Of a stretch of DNA of 22,287 bases, positions 7,786-16,032 are shown one piece after another (position 1 is the stretch's first letter; each line of letters starts with the position of its first letter). The stretch lies in NCBI RefSeq assembly GCF_030077865.1, contig NZ_JASDDP010000016.1. The stretch is one strand, 5' to 3'. The notes under the pieces were generated by a model. It was given only the letters and a program-made list of their open reading frames with translations. It was not told where the DNA came from and did not search any database. A program made the position numbers and the translations under genes. This DNA is from Mycoplasma_H phocimorsus. Its GTDB lineage: Bacteria; Bacillota_I; Bacilli_A; Mycoplasmatales; Metamycoplasmataceae.

Positions 7786-7982
7786 TGGATTACAAAGTTT
7801 TTTCAGATAAAAGTGAAAAAGAACTTTTAGATTTAATCGAAGAATATAAAGCAAAATTATTTACACTAAGATTTAAAAACCAAACTGGAACTGTAGAAAA
7901 AACACACCACATTAGAGCAATTAAGAAAGACATTGCTAGAGCTCTTACAGCTTTAAATGCTCTTAGAAAAGGAGAAAAATAA
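7785..7982 (+). CDS. rpmC: 50S ribosomal protein L29
   Basis: 65 residues, normal length for the family. L29 is a two-helix protein near the tunnel exit and part of the SRP and trigger factor docking area. The recognisable parts are the ELLDLIEEYKAKLFTLRFKN helix and the AIKKDIARALTALN helix. Unlike L23 and L4 in this cluster it has no extension. It has TAATG overlaps at both ends. Confidence 0.95.
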   Translation: MDYKVFSDKSEKELLDLIEEYKAKLFTLRFKNQTGTVEKTHHIRAIKKDIARALTALNALRKGEK

Positions 7983-8248
7983 TGCGTGCTACAACAAGAA
8001 AAACATTAGTAGGTAGTGTTGTTTCAACAAAAAATGATAAAACAATTATTGTTGCTGTTGACACATATAAAAAGCACCCTACATATCAAAAACGTTATAA
8101 AGTAACAAAACGTTTTGCAGTACACGATGAAAATCAATTAGCTTCAATGAATGATGTAGTTTCAATTATGGAAACTCGTCCACTATCAAGAACTAAACAC
8201 TTTAGATTAGTTGCTATTAAAGAAAAAGCAATTCAAGGGGATAATTAA
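7982..8248 (+). CDS. rpsQ: 30S ribosomal protein S17
   Basis: 88 residues (usual 84-87). S17 is an OB-fold protein of the 30S body and an early 16S rRNA binder. The pattern LVGSVVSTKNDKTIIVAVD, then HPTYQKRYKVTKRFAVHDE and the ETRPLSRTKHFRLV segment, is typical. It overlaps rpmC and rplN by one base each. Confidence 0.96.
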   Translation: MRATTRKTLVGSVVSTKNDKTIIVAVDTYKKHPTYQKRYKVTKRFAVHDENQLASMNDVVSIMETRPLSRTKHFRLVAIKEKAIQGDN

Positions 8249-8616
8249 TGATTAGAGAATTATCGACAGCTAATGTGGCTGATAACTCAGGAGCTAAAAA
8301 AATAAGAGTTATTCGTAATGTTGGTGGCAGCGTTAAGAAATCTTCAAATATAGGAGATATTGTTACATGTTCAGTTATTAAAGCATCACCTGAAGGTTTA
8401 GTTAAAGAAGGGCAAGTAGTTAAAGCGGTAGTAGTTCGTTCAAAATTTGGTATTCGTCGTAAAAATGGTTCATACATCAGATTTGATGATAATGCTGTAG
8501 TTATTATTAAAGATGATAAATCACTAAGAGGGACAAGGGTATTTGGCCCAGTTGCTCGTGAATTACGTGATTTAGGATTTTTAAAAATTGTGTCATTGGC
8601 ACCAGAAGTTTGATAG
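8248..8616 (+). CDS. rplN: 50S ribosomal protein L14
   Basis: 122 residues (the same as B. subtilis and E. coli to within one). L14 lies at the subunit interface and is the RsfS silencing-factor site. Features seen: NVADNSGAKKIRVIRNVGG, the KEGQVVKAVVVRSKFGIRR stretch, the RFDDNAVVIIKD block and the GPVARELRDLGFLKIVSLAPEV end. The codon after APEV is TGA (8611-8613), immediately followed by TAG (8614-8616), so the protein ends in Trp. A standard-code reading loses that last residue. Confidence 0.96.
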
Positions 8617-8624
8617 GAGTTATT

Positions 8625-8954
8625 ATGAAAATGAAATTTAGAAAAGACGATGAAGTAGTAGTAATTTCAGGAAAAGAAAAAGGAAAAGTTGCCAGAATAC
8701 TATCAATTAACTACGATAAAAGTACAGTTATTCTTGAAGGATTAAACAAAAAAACAAAACACAATAAACCATCACAACAAAATACAGAAGGTTCTATTAC
8801 TTCAATAGAAGCACCTATTCATATTTCAAATATTGCTTATGTTGTTAAAAAAGCAAATAAAGAAGGCAAAGTTGAAAAATCAAGAATAGGATTTAAAGTA
8901 AATAAAGACGGCAAAAAAGTACGTGTAGTTAAAAAAACAGGAAAAGAGGTGTAG
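8625..8954 (+). CDS. rplX: 50S ribosomal protein L24
   Basis: 109 residues (usual 100-105). L24 initiates 50S assembly and lies near the tunnel exit. MKFRKDDEVVVISGKEKGK is the KOW-type start, and GLNKKTKHNKPSQQN and EAPIHISNIAYV follow. I chose ATG 8625 because AGGAG (8615-8619) sits 5 bases upstream. A TTG further upstream at 8610 opens the same frame but overlaps rplN and lacks a ribosome binding site. Confidence 0.95.
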   Translation: MKMKFRKDDEVVVISGKEKGKVARILSINYDKSTVILEGLNKKTKHNKPSQQNTEGSITSIEAPIHISNIAYVVKKANKEGKVEKSRIGFKVNKDGKKVRVVKKTGKEV

Positions 8955-8955
8955 G

Positions 8956-9504
8956 ATGATGAAGCTTAAAGATAAATATTTAAATGAAGTTAAAGCAAAA
9001 CTTCAAAAAGAATTTAACTACTCATCTTCAATGGAAATACCTCGCATTGAAAAAATTGTTTTAAACATGACTGCAGGTAGAGAAGTTACAAACTCAAAAG
9101 CTATTGAAGAAGTATTAAATGAATTAACATTAATATCAGGCCAAAAACCTTACCAAACAGTAGCTAAAAAATCATTGGCTTCATGAAAATTACGTGAAGG
9201 TATGCCAATGGGAGGGAAAGTTACATTAAGACGCCAAAAAATGTGAGATTTCCTAGAAAAATTAATTCATGTTGCATTACCACGTGTTCGTGACTTTAGA
9301 GGTGTAAATCCTAAAGCTTTCGATTCATTTGGAAACTTTGCAATTGGTATTAAAGAACAAATTATTTTCCCAGAAATTGAATTCGACAAAATCCGTAAAA
9401 TTAAAGGATTAGACATAATAATTGTTACATCAGCAAAATCAAGTGAAGAAGCAAAAGCATTATTAGAAAATTTAGGAATGCCTTTTGCAGGAAGAGAGAA
9501 ATAG
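8956..9504 (+). CDS. rplE: 50S ribosomal protein L5
   Basis: 182 residues (usual 179-180). L5 binds 5S rRNA and forms bridges to the 30S head. Features: EIPRIEKIVLNMTAGRE, GQKPYQTVAKKSLASWKLREG, PMGGKVTLRR, then LPRVRDFRGVN and the FGNFAIGIKEQIIFPEI block. TGA at 9184-9186 and 9244-9246 are Trp. Two ATGs stand side by side (8956 and 8959) behind AGAGGTG, and either could be used. The start follows the rplX stop by one base. Confidence 0.96.
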
Positions 9505-9508
9505 GAAT

Positions 9509-9694
9509 ATGGCAAAGTCATCATTAAAAGCAAAAGCTAAGAAACATCCAAAATTCTCAACGCGCGCTTATACACGTTGTGAATTATGTGGTCGTAACCA
9601 TTCAGTATTGCGTAAATTTAAATTATGCAGAATCTGTTTTAGAAATTTAGCACACGAAGGAAAAATTCCAGGCGTAAAGAAAGCGAGTTGATAA
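9509..9694 (+). CDS. rpsN: 30S ribosomal protein S14, zinc-binding type
   Basis: 61 residues, the normal length of the type Z (rpsZ-like) S14 found in Gram-positive bacteria. The zinc ribbon is complete: Cys24, Cys27, Cys40 and Cys43 in YTRCELCGR and KLCRICFR. The C-terminus KKASW matches the conserved final Trp of this family, encoded by TGA (9689-9691) just before TAA. This is good direct evidence for the TGA-Trp code. A longer in-frame start at 9485 lies within rplE and is rejected. Confidence 0.96.
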
Positions 9695-9697
9695 TAT

Positions 9698-10096
9698 ATG
9701 GCATTTATTACAGACCCAATATCAGATATGATAGTGCGCATTAAAAACGCATCTCAACGTAAACACAAAACAGTTTCTATTCCTTACTCATCAAAAAAAA
9801 TAAAAATACTTGATATTGTTAAAGAACAAGGTTACATTAGCGGATATGATGTTGAAGGAAATGTAGCAGATAAAAAAATAGTTGTTACATTAAAATATAA
9901 AGAAAATAAATCAGTTATTAAGGGATTTAAAAGAATTTCAAAACCAGGACTACGTGTTTATGTAAAACACAATGAAGTTCCTTCAGTACTTTCAGGATAT
10001 GGTGTTGCAATTATTTCAACATCTAAAAAATTACTAACAGACAAAGAAGCAAGAAAGGAAAATGTTGGCGGTGAAGTTATCGCCTACATTTGATAG
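9698..10096 (+). CDS. rpsH: 30S ribosomal protein S8
   Basis: 132 residues (usual 130-132). S8 is a primary 16S rRNA binder in the platform and, in E. coli, the repressor of the spc operon. It starts with DPISDMIVRIKNAS and ends with the conserved LSGYGVAIISTSKKLLTDKEAR and NVGGEVIAYIW. The last residue, Trp, is TGA (10091-10093), followed by TAG. The start is three bases after the rpsN stop with only a weak ribosome binding site, so it probably depends on coupling. Confidence 0.96.
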
Positions 10097-10105
10097 GATT
10101 ATTTA

Positions 10106-10645
10106 ATGTCTCGTGTTGGAAATCGTATATTAACAATTCCTGCTGGAGTTGAACTTATAAATATAAATAACTTAGTAACAATTAAAGGTCCTAAAGGTGA
10201 ATTGTCAAGACAATTTAGCCCATTAATAACAATTAATGTTGAAAATAATCAAATTACAACAGTTCGTGCAAATGAACAAAAAATGACAAAACAATTACAT
10301 GGAACAACAAATTCATTACTTTCAGGAATGTTAATTGGTGTTTCAGAAGGTTTTGTTAAAGAATTAAAACTTACAGGGGTTGGTTACAAAATGACTCTTA
10401 AAGGAAATCAATTAGAAGTTTTAGCTGGTTATTCACACCCTGTATTATTAGATATACCTGAAGGTATTTCAGTTGAGCTACCAAAACCTTTAGAGGCTAA
10501 AATTTCAGGTATTAACAAGCAATTAGTCGGTCAATTTGCTGCAAATGTAAGAGAAGTTAGAAAACCAAATCCTTATTCAGGAAAAGGTATGGCTTATAAA
10601 GGTGAAGTTATTAGAAGAAAAGAAGGGAAAACAGCTGCTAAATAG
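10106..10645 (+). CDS. rplF: 50S ribosomal protein L6
   Basis: 179 residues, normal for the family. L6 lies near the factor-binding site of the 50S subunit. MSRVGNRILTIPAGVEL starts the protein. It has two L6 repeats, the first with VTIKGPKGELSRQF and the second with GVGYKMTLKGNQLEVLAGYSHP in two parts. The end has EVRKPNPYSGKGMAYKGEV. It begins nine bases after the rpsH stop, and the ribosome binding site (AGGAT) is modest. Confidence 0.97.
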   Translation: MSRVGNRILTIPAGVELININNLVTIKGPKGELSRQFSPLITINVENNQITTVRANEQKMTKQLHGTTNSLLSGMLIGVSEGFVKELKLTGVGYKMTLKGNQLEVLAGYSHPVLLDIPEGISVELPKPLEAKISGINKQLVGQFAANVREVRKPNPYSGKGMAYKGEVIRRKEGKTAAK

Positions 10646-10660
10646 TAGCTTGGTGACAAT

Positions 10661-11005
10661 ATGAAAACAAGAAATGAAGCACGTAAAATTAAACACGTTA
10701 AAATTAGAAGATCAATTTCTGGAACTCATGAAGTGCCACGTATCTCAGTATTTAAATCACACACTAACTTTTATGCACAAGCTATTGATGACATTAAAGG
10801 GCATACATTATGTTCTTTAAATACAAAAGGTAATAAAGAATTTTCAGGAAATATTCAAGCAGCAGAAAAACTTGGATCAGATTTTGGGAAATTATTACTA
10901 AAAAACAATATTACAAAAGTTGTTTTTGACCGTTCAGGTTACATTTTCCATGGTAAAGTGAAAGCTTTTGCTGATGCAATAAGAAAAGAAGGAGTGAAAT
11001 TCTAA
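10661..11005 (+). CDS. rplR: 50S ribosomal protein L18
   Basis: 114 residues (usual 115-120). L18 binds 5S rRNA with L5. The N-terminal basic segment is present (RRSISGTHEVPRISVFKS), then NFYAQAIDD, and the core with VVFDRSGYIFHGKVKAFADA. It starts 15 bases after rplF; the ribosome binding site is weak (GGTGA). The stop overlaps rpsE by one base. Confidence 0.96.
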   Translation: MKTRNEARKIKHVKIRRSISGTHEVPRISVFKSHTNFYAQAIDDIKGHTLCSLNTKGNKEFSGNIQAAEKLGSDFGKLLLKNNITKVVFDRSGYIFHGKVKAFADAIRKEGVKF

Positions 11006-11658
11006 TGGATAAAGTAAATAAAAAAGCACAAGAAACAAAATTAGAAGAAACAAAAGCTTCTTCAGCATCAGCAACAAAAGTTGTAGAAGTAAAAACAGAG
11101 AAAAAATCATCTCAAAATACAAATAATAAACAACAAAGAGCAAGAAAAGGTTCATCTCGTAATACAAAACCTGTTAAAGATGAATTTGAAGAAAAAGTAA
11201 TTGATATTGCTAGAGTTGTTAAAGTTGTTAAGGGTGGACGTAACTTCTCATTCTCAGCCTTTGTTGTTGTAGGTAACAAAAAAGGTAAAGTAGGGTATGG
11301 ACATGGTAAAGCTAAAGAAGTACCAGATGCAATTAAAAAAGCAGTTAAAGATGCTAAAAACCACCTTGTTGATGTTCCTTTAATTAAAGACTCAACTACA
11401 ATTCCTCATGAAATTACCGAAAAATTCCTAGCTTCTAAAGTTATTTTAAAGCCTGCTCCAAAAGGAAAAGGGATTATTGCTTCAGGAAGTGTTCGTGCTG
11501 TAATTGAATTAGCAGGATATCACGATATCGTTACAAAAACATACGGTTCACGTACAAAAGCTAATGTTGTTAAAGCAACACTTAAAGCTCTAAGAGAGTT
11601 AAGAACACCAGAAGAAATTGCTGCTTTAAGAGATAAAAAAGTAAGCGATATAATCTAA
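11005..11658 (+). CDS. rpsE: 30S ribosomal protein S5 with an N-terminal extension
   Basis: 217 residues against about 165 in B. subtilis and E. coli. S5 helps control decoding fidelity and forms the mRNA entry site with S3 and S4. The double-stranded RNA-binding core begins near residue 60: ARVVKVVKGGRNFSFSAFVVVG, then GKVGYGHGKAKEVPDAI, and the second domain with KPAPKGKGIIASGSVRAV and YGSRTKANVVKATL. The first 55 or so residues are of low complexity, rich in Lys, Ser, Glu, Asn and Gln, and probably disordered. The start overlaps the rplR stop. Confidence 0.96.
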   Translation: MDKVNKKAQETKLEETKASSASATKVVEVKTEKKSSQNTNNKQQRARKGSSRNTKPVKDEFEEKVIDIARVVKVVKGGRNFSFSAFVVVGNKKGKVGYGHGKAKEVPDAIKKAVKDAKNHLVDVPLIKDSTTIPHEITEKFLASKVILKPAPKGKGIIASGSVRAVIELAGYHDIVTKTYGSRTKANVVKATLKALRELRTPEEIAALRDKKVSDII

Positions 11659-11668
11659 GGAGAAATAC

Positions 11669-12106
11669 ATGGAATTACATAATTTAAAATATTCAGCAAA
11701 TTCACGTCCAGAAAAACATCGTAAAGGTAGAGGGCATGCTGCTGGTAAAGGTAAACAAGCAGGTAAAGGTCAGTCAGGTCAAAACAAACGTAAAGGACAT
11801 AGATTAGGTTTTGAAGGGGGACAAACTCCTTGATTCCGTCGTATTGGAAAACGTGGATTTAACAATGTTAACCATGTTGAATTTCAAGTGATTAATTTAA
11901 GTGATCTTGAAGAAAGATTTAACGAAGGCGATGTTGTTACAATCGAAAGCTTAAGATCAATAAGATTAGCTACAAAAAATACATTACCAATTAAATTATT
12001 GGGTAATGGAAAACTAACAAAGAAACTACAAGTACAAGTTAACGCAGTTTCTTCATCAGCTCAAAAAGCTATTGAAGAAATTGGAGGAGTAGTAGAGGTT
12101 ATCTAA
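11669..12106 (+). CDS. rplO: 50S ribosomal protein L15
   Basis: 145 residues (usual 144-146). L15 is a late assembly protein. The glycine- and lysine-rich loop (RKGRGHAAGKGKQAGKG, then GQNKRKGHRLGFEGGQTP) and RRIGKRGFNN are diagnostic; Trp in TPWFRR is TGA. AAGGAG precedes the start. It directly follows rpsE, where most bacteria have rpmD (L30), which is absent here. The stop overlaps secY by one base. Confidence 0.97.
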
Positions 12107-13503
12107 TGAGATCTCTTAAAAACTTTTTCGATAAATTAGGTTTCTGATTTTCAAAAGTTTTCTACAAGATCAAACATTTTCATATAAATTTTTGATCTAA
12201 ACACACGCTTATTAAGAAACTTTTATTTACTTTTTTATTATTATTTATATATATAGTAGGAACTCAAATAACAATCCCATATGTAAATATTATTCAGCTT
12301 AATGCTGACAACAACTTTTTTACAACACTTAACATAGTTTCTGGTGGGGGATTAAGACAATTTTCATTAATGGCATTAGGAATAAGCCCATTTATTACAG
12401 CAAGTTTAATTATGTCACTTTTACAAACAAGATTATTTCCTCCTGTATATAAATTGACACAATCAGGTCCTCATGGCCGTAAAAAAATTAATATTATTAC
12501 TAGAGTATTAACTTTAGTAGTTGCTATTCCTCAAGCAATTTTGCTTAGTCAATCAATGGCTAGTGGTGATTTTCCATTAATTGCATTTGCAACAGAAGCT
12601 AATAATTTTATTAAATTTGGATTTATTCCTTTAATCTTAATTGGTGGTTCTTTATTTGCTTTATTTCTTTCAGAAGAAATTACAAATAAAGGAATAGGGA
12701 ACGGTACAAGTTTAATTATTTTTACAGGGATATCATTAGGTATCCCATCCCAATTCACAAATGCATTTAACGCATTACTAGGTGATGGAGCTTTATTTGC
12801 TGGAATTATAAAAACAGCAACATATGTTATTGGATATTTATTATTATTATTTATTATTGCTTATTTTTATGAAGCAGAAAGATGAATACCTATTCAACAA
12901 GTTGGGGCGGGTAGAAGCAGCGGCATAAAGGAAATGGGTAAATTGCCTATTAAAGTTAATCCTGCCGGAATTATGCCAATTATTTTTGCGTTTATGGTTT
13001 TATCGTTCCCAGTTCAAATTTCAAATCTTCTTCCTCATGAATCAATAAGCAAGGCTTGAATTACTAAAAATTTAGTATTTACAGCCCCAATCGGTTTATC
13101 TTTATTAGTGGGAGTTACAATTATATTTACAATATTAATGGGAATTCAACAATCAAAGGTTGATAAAATTTCTGAAGATTTTGTAAAGAGTGGAACTTTT
13201 ATTCCAGGAATTAGACCTGGTGAAGATACTGAATCTTATTTACTTGGCATTGTATTTAGACTTTCTATCTTTAGTTCGATTTATTTAGCAATTATTGCTT
13301 CAATGCAATTTGTTATGCAAATTATATTTATGAAGTATAATATTCCGCCAGCAATTGCCTTTGGCGGAACGGGTTTAATGATTTTAGTTTCAGTTTCTAT
13401 TGAAACAGTTAATCAAATTAAAGCTAGATATAAAGCTCAAAAAATGGCCAACTTTAGCTCAAATATCAAAAATTCAAACAATCATGAAGGGTTATTATGA
13501 TAA
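12106..13503 (+). CDS. secY: Protein translocase subunit SecY
   Basis: 465 residues (E. coli 443, B. subtilis 431). SecY is the membrane channel for Sec-dependent secretion and insertion. About ten hydrophobic segments are visible, with conserved features: GISPFITASLIMSLLQ in TM2, EEITNKGIGNGTSLIIF before TM5, EAERWIPIQQ, the KVNPAGIMPIIFA segment, and GIRPGEDTESYL between TM8 and TM9. The N-terminus has about 35 extra cytosolic residues. TGA codons occur at several Trp positions, and the penultimate codon is also TGA (13498-13500), followed by TAA. This makes the gene overlap adk by seven bases. The start overlaps rplO. Confidence 0.97.
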
Positions 13504-14144
13504 ATTTAATATTTTTAGGAGCTCCTGGAGTTGGAAAAGGAACGGCGGCTAATTTATTAGCTCAAGAAATTGATGCTGTTCACCTTTCTACAGGTAACTT
13601 ATTTAGACAAGAAATAGCTTCAAATTCACAATTGGGTTTAGCAATTAAACAAATTGTAGAAACTGGAGATTATGTTTCTGATGATATTACTAATGAAGTT
13701 GTTTTTAAAAAAACATTTCAATTAACCAAGAATAAAAAAAGCTTTATTCTTGATGGTTACCCTAGAACTTTAAATCAATCGGTATATCTTTCTTCATTGG
13801 AACAACACGGGATTAATATTAATTTTGTTATTCTCCTTATAGCTCCTGACGATGTGATATTAAATCGCTTAAGCGGAAGAAGAACTTGTCCTAAATGCGG
13901 AAGAAGCTATCATATAGAATTTTCACCTTCTAAAAATGGTGAATTATGTGAAAAAGATAATACTAAATTAATCCAAAGAAGTGATGATAGTGTTGATGCT
14001 ATTAAAACAAGATTACAAATATATAAAGAGTTAACTTTGCCATTAGTTGAGTATTATAAAAATAATAATAAATTAGTTACAATTGATTCAAATCAACCAG
14101 TTACTGATGTGATAAAAAACATTAGAAAGGTTTTGGATATTTAA
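13497..14144 (+). CDS. adk: Adenylate kinase
   Basis: 215 residues, the long bacterial form. It interconverts AMP and ATP with two ADP in the cytoplasm. The P-loop GAPGVGKGT is at 8-16, LDGYPRT at 85-91, and RLSGRRTCP precedes the LID. The LID carries a zinc site of the Cys3-Asp kind: Cys131, Cys134, Cys151 and Asp154, as in Gram-positive enzymes. The ATG lies inside the end of secY, and the stop overlaps map by one base. The secY-adk-map-infA order is the classic Gram-positive arrangement. Confidence 0.97.
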   Translation: MINLIFLGAPGVGKGTAANLLAQEIDAVHLSTGNLFRQEIASNSQLGLAIKQIVETGDYVSDDITNEVVFKKTFQLTKNKKSFILDGYPRTLNQSVYLSSLEQHGININFVILLIAPDDVILNRLSGRRTCPKCGRSYHIEFSPSKNGELCEKDNTKLIQRSDDSVDAIKTRLQIYKELTLPLVEYYKNNNKLVTIDSNQPVTDVIKNIRKVLDI

Positions 14145-14893
14145 TGGCATATATTAAGAATGAAAATGAAATTAAATTAATTTCAAAAGCATGTGAAATC
14201 CTGGCTGAAGTAAAACAAATTTTGTTTGAGAACATAAGACCAGGGGTTTCTTTAAAAGCACTTGACGCGATTGCTTTTGAAGAAATCAAAAAAAGAGGAG
14301 CAGAACCTAATTTTCTAAATTATCATGGGTTCCCTGCTTCAATATGTGCATCAGTAAATGAAGAACTTATTCATGGAATTCCTTCTGAATATGTTTTAAA
14401 AGAAGGTGATGTACTAAAAATTGATGCAGGATGCAAATATCAGGGATATCATTCTGATAGTGCATTCACAAAAATTGTTGGAGTTGGTGCTCCTCAAGAC
14501 ATTAAATTAGTAGAAGTAGCAAAGGGAGCTTTTAATCAAGGAATTAAAGCAATTAAGCCTGGTGCTACAATTGGAGATATATCTTATGCAATAGGAAGAT
14601 ATATTCGTAAGCAAGGTTATTTTACCCCACTTGAGTTTACTGGCCATGGAATAGGAACTTCACTTCATGAAGACCCTAATATACCTAATTATGGTATAAA
14701 AGGCACAGGCCCAAAACTTAAAGACGGAATGGTAATTTGTATAGAACCAATGATTTTACAAGATTCTCCAAAAATCAAAATCGCAAAAGATGGATGAACT
14801 GTTATTAGTGTTGCAAATAAAAATGCCGCCCACTATGAACACACCATTTTAATCAAAAACGGGAAACCTGTTATATTAACGAAAGGAATTTAA
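14144..14893 (+). CDS. map: Methionine aminopeptidase, type I
   Basis: 249 residues, the usual length of the type Ia enzyme. It removes the initiator methionine from new proteins. All five metal ligands are seen: Asp94 (KIDAG), Asp105 (HSDSAF), His168 (TGHGIG), Glu201 (CIEPM) and Glu232 (HYEHT), plus catalytic His78 in HGIP. TGA at 14795-14797 is Trp218 (DGWTV); a standard-code reading would stop there and lose the last metal ligand. It starts in the adk stop and is one base from infA. Confidence 0.97.
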
Positions 14894-14894
14894 G

Positions 14895-15110
14895 ATGGCA
14901 AGAGATGCAATCAAAATGACTGGAAAAGTTATTGAAATGTTTAATAATGACAATTTTCAAGTAGAAATAGAGAACGGAATGAAAGTAGACTGTCATATTT
15001 CAGGAAAAATTCGCCAATTCCACATTCGTATTTTACCAGGTGATACAGTCGATATAGAAATAAGCCCATATGATCTTTCAAAAGGTCGTATAACCTATAG
15101 ACATAAATAA
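14895..15110 (+). CDS. infA: Translation initiation factor IF-1
   Basis: 71 residues, the standard size. IF-1 is an OB-fold protein that occupies the A site of the 30S subunit during initiation. The family pattern is present: GKVIEMFNNDNFQVEIENG, then CHISGKIRQFHIRILPGD and VDIEISPYDLSKGRI ending TYRHK. It starts one base after the map stop and ends just before an AAGGAG box for rpmJ. Confidence 0.97.
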   Translation: MARDAIKMTGKVIEMFNNDNFQVEIENGMKVDCHISGKIRQFHIRILPGDTVDIEISPYDLSKGRITYRHK

Positions 15111-15119
15111 GGAGAAATT

Positions 15120-15236
15120 ATGAAAGTAAGAGCAAGTGTTAAAAGAATTTGCAAGGACTGTAAACAAATTAAACGTAATGGAGTGATTAGAATAATTTGT
15201 AGTTCTAATCCAAAACATAAACAAAGACAAGGATAG
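15120..15236 (+). CDS. rpmJ: 50S ribosomal protein L36
   Basis: A very small gene of 38 residues, normal for L36. MKVRASVKRICKDCK is diagnostic. The zinc site is complete: Cys11, Cys14, Cys27 and His33, so this is the zinc-binding form. AAGGAG lies before the ATG. The infA-rpmJ-rpsM-rpsK-rpoA-rplQ order is the standard one. Confidence 0.96.
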   Translation: MKVRASVKRICKDCKQIKRNGVIRIICSSNPKHKQRQG

Positions 15237-15245
15237 AGGTAAAAA

Positions 15246-15614
15246 ATGGCACGTATTTTAAACGTTGAAATTCCAAACAATAAACGTGTAGTTATTTCAT
15301 TAACATACATTTATGGGATTGGTAGATCATTAGCACAAGATATTCTTAAAGAAACAAACATTGATGAAAACATTCGTGTTAAAGATCTTACAGAAGAACA
15401 ATTATCAGCAATTCGTGAAGTTGCTAAAAAATATACAACAGAAGGTGATTTACGTAGAGAGGTTTCATTAAATATTAAACGTTTAATGGAAATTAAATCA
15501 TACAGAGGAATTAGACACAGAAAAGGATTACCTGTACGTGGACAAGTAACACAGAAAAATGCTCGTACAAGAAAAGGCCCAAGAAAAACTGTAGCTGGAA
15601 AGAAAGGTAAATAA
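15246..15614 (+). CDS. rpsM: 30S ribosomal protein S13
   Basis: 122 residues (usual 118-122). S13 lies in the 30S head, contacts P-site tRNA and bridges to L5. Features: MARILNVEIPNNKRVVISL, the helix-two-turn-helix with YIYGIGRSLAQDI, RGIRHRKGLPVRGQ and the C-terminal tail NARTRKGPRKTVAGKK. AGAGGT precedes the start. rpsK begins three bases after the stop codon's first base region, at 15617. Confidence 0.97.
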   Translation: MARILNVEIPNNKRVVISLTYIYGIGRSLAQDILKETNIDENIRVKDLTEEQLSAIREVAKKYTTEGDLRREVSLNIKRLMEIKSYRGIRHRKGLPVRGQVTQKNARTRKGPRKTVAGKKGK

Positions 15615-15616
15615 TT

Positions 15617-16021
15617 ATGGCGGTTAAAAACTCAAAAGTTACTAAAAAAATTAAACGTAAAAATATTACCTCAGGTATTGCACACATTCACTCATCACAC
15701 CAAAACACAATTGTTACATTTACAGATTTAAAAGGTAATGTAATTGCATGAAGCTCATCAGGTGCTATTGGATACAAAGGTTCTAAAAAGAAAACCCCAT
15801 ATGCAGCAGGACTAGCAGCAGCAGCAGCAGCAGAAAAAGCTAAAGAACATGGAATAAAAGAAGTTAATGTTGAATTAAAAGGTCTAGGATCTGGTAAAGA
15901 TATGGCTAGAAAACAAATTGAAGTATCAGGTATTAAAGTTAATGAAATTAAAGATGTTACTCCTGTTCCACATAACGGAACAAGACCACCTAAAAAAGTT
16001 CTAAAAAGACAATCTAAATAA
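15617..16021 (+). CDS. rpsK: 30S ribosomal protein S11
   Basis: 134 residues (usual 127-130). S11 forms part of the mRNA exit channel with S7. Recognisable parts are GIAHIHSSHQNTIVTFTD, the WSSSGAIGYKGSKK stretch with Trp as TGA, and the end with TPVPHNGTRPPKK. Six consecutive GCA codons (15815-15832) make an alanine run at the place where the family normally has an alanine-rich helix. It starts two bases after the rpsM stop. Confidence 0.97.
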
Positions 16022-16032
16022 GAAGGTAATTA

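Noticed and set aside
8217..8477. Minus-strand ORF of 86 codons within rpsQ and rplN
   Set aside because: It is the shadow of the conserved rplN frame on the other strand, with no promoter or ribosome binding site.
8610..8624. Upstream TTG start for rplX
   Set aside because: It lies inside the end of rplN and has no ribosome binding site. ATG 8625 has AGGAG at the right distance and gives a typical L24 N-terminus.
9485..9508. Upstream ATG start for rpsN
   Set aside because: It would add eight residues encoded by the end of rplE; the 61-residue form from 9509 matches the S14 type Z family.
9267..9533. Minus-strand ORF of 88 codons within rplE
   Set aside because: It is antisense to conserved L5 sequence; its openness follows from the codon use of rplE.
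10934..11167. Leucine-rich minus-strand ORF suggesting a membrane peptide
   Set aside because: The hydrophobicity comes from reading the Lys/Glu-rich S5 extension backwards; there is no start signal.
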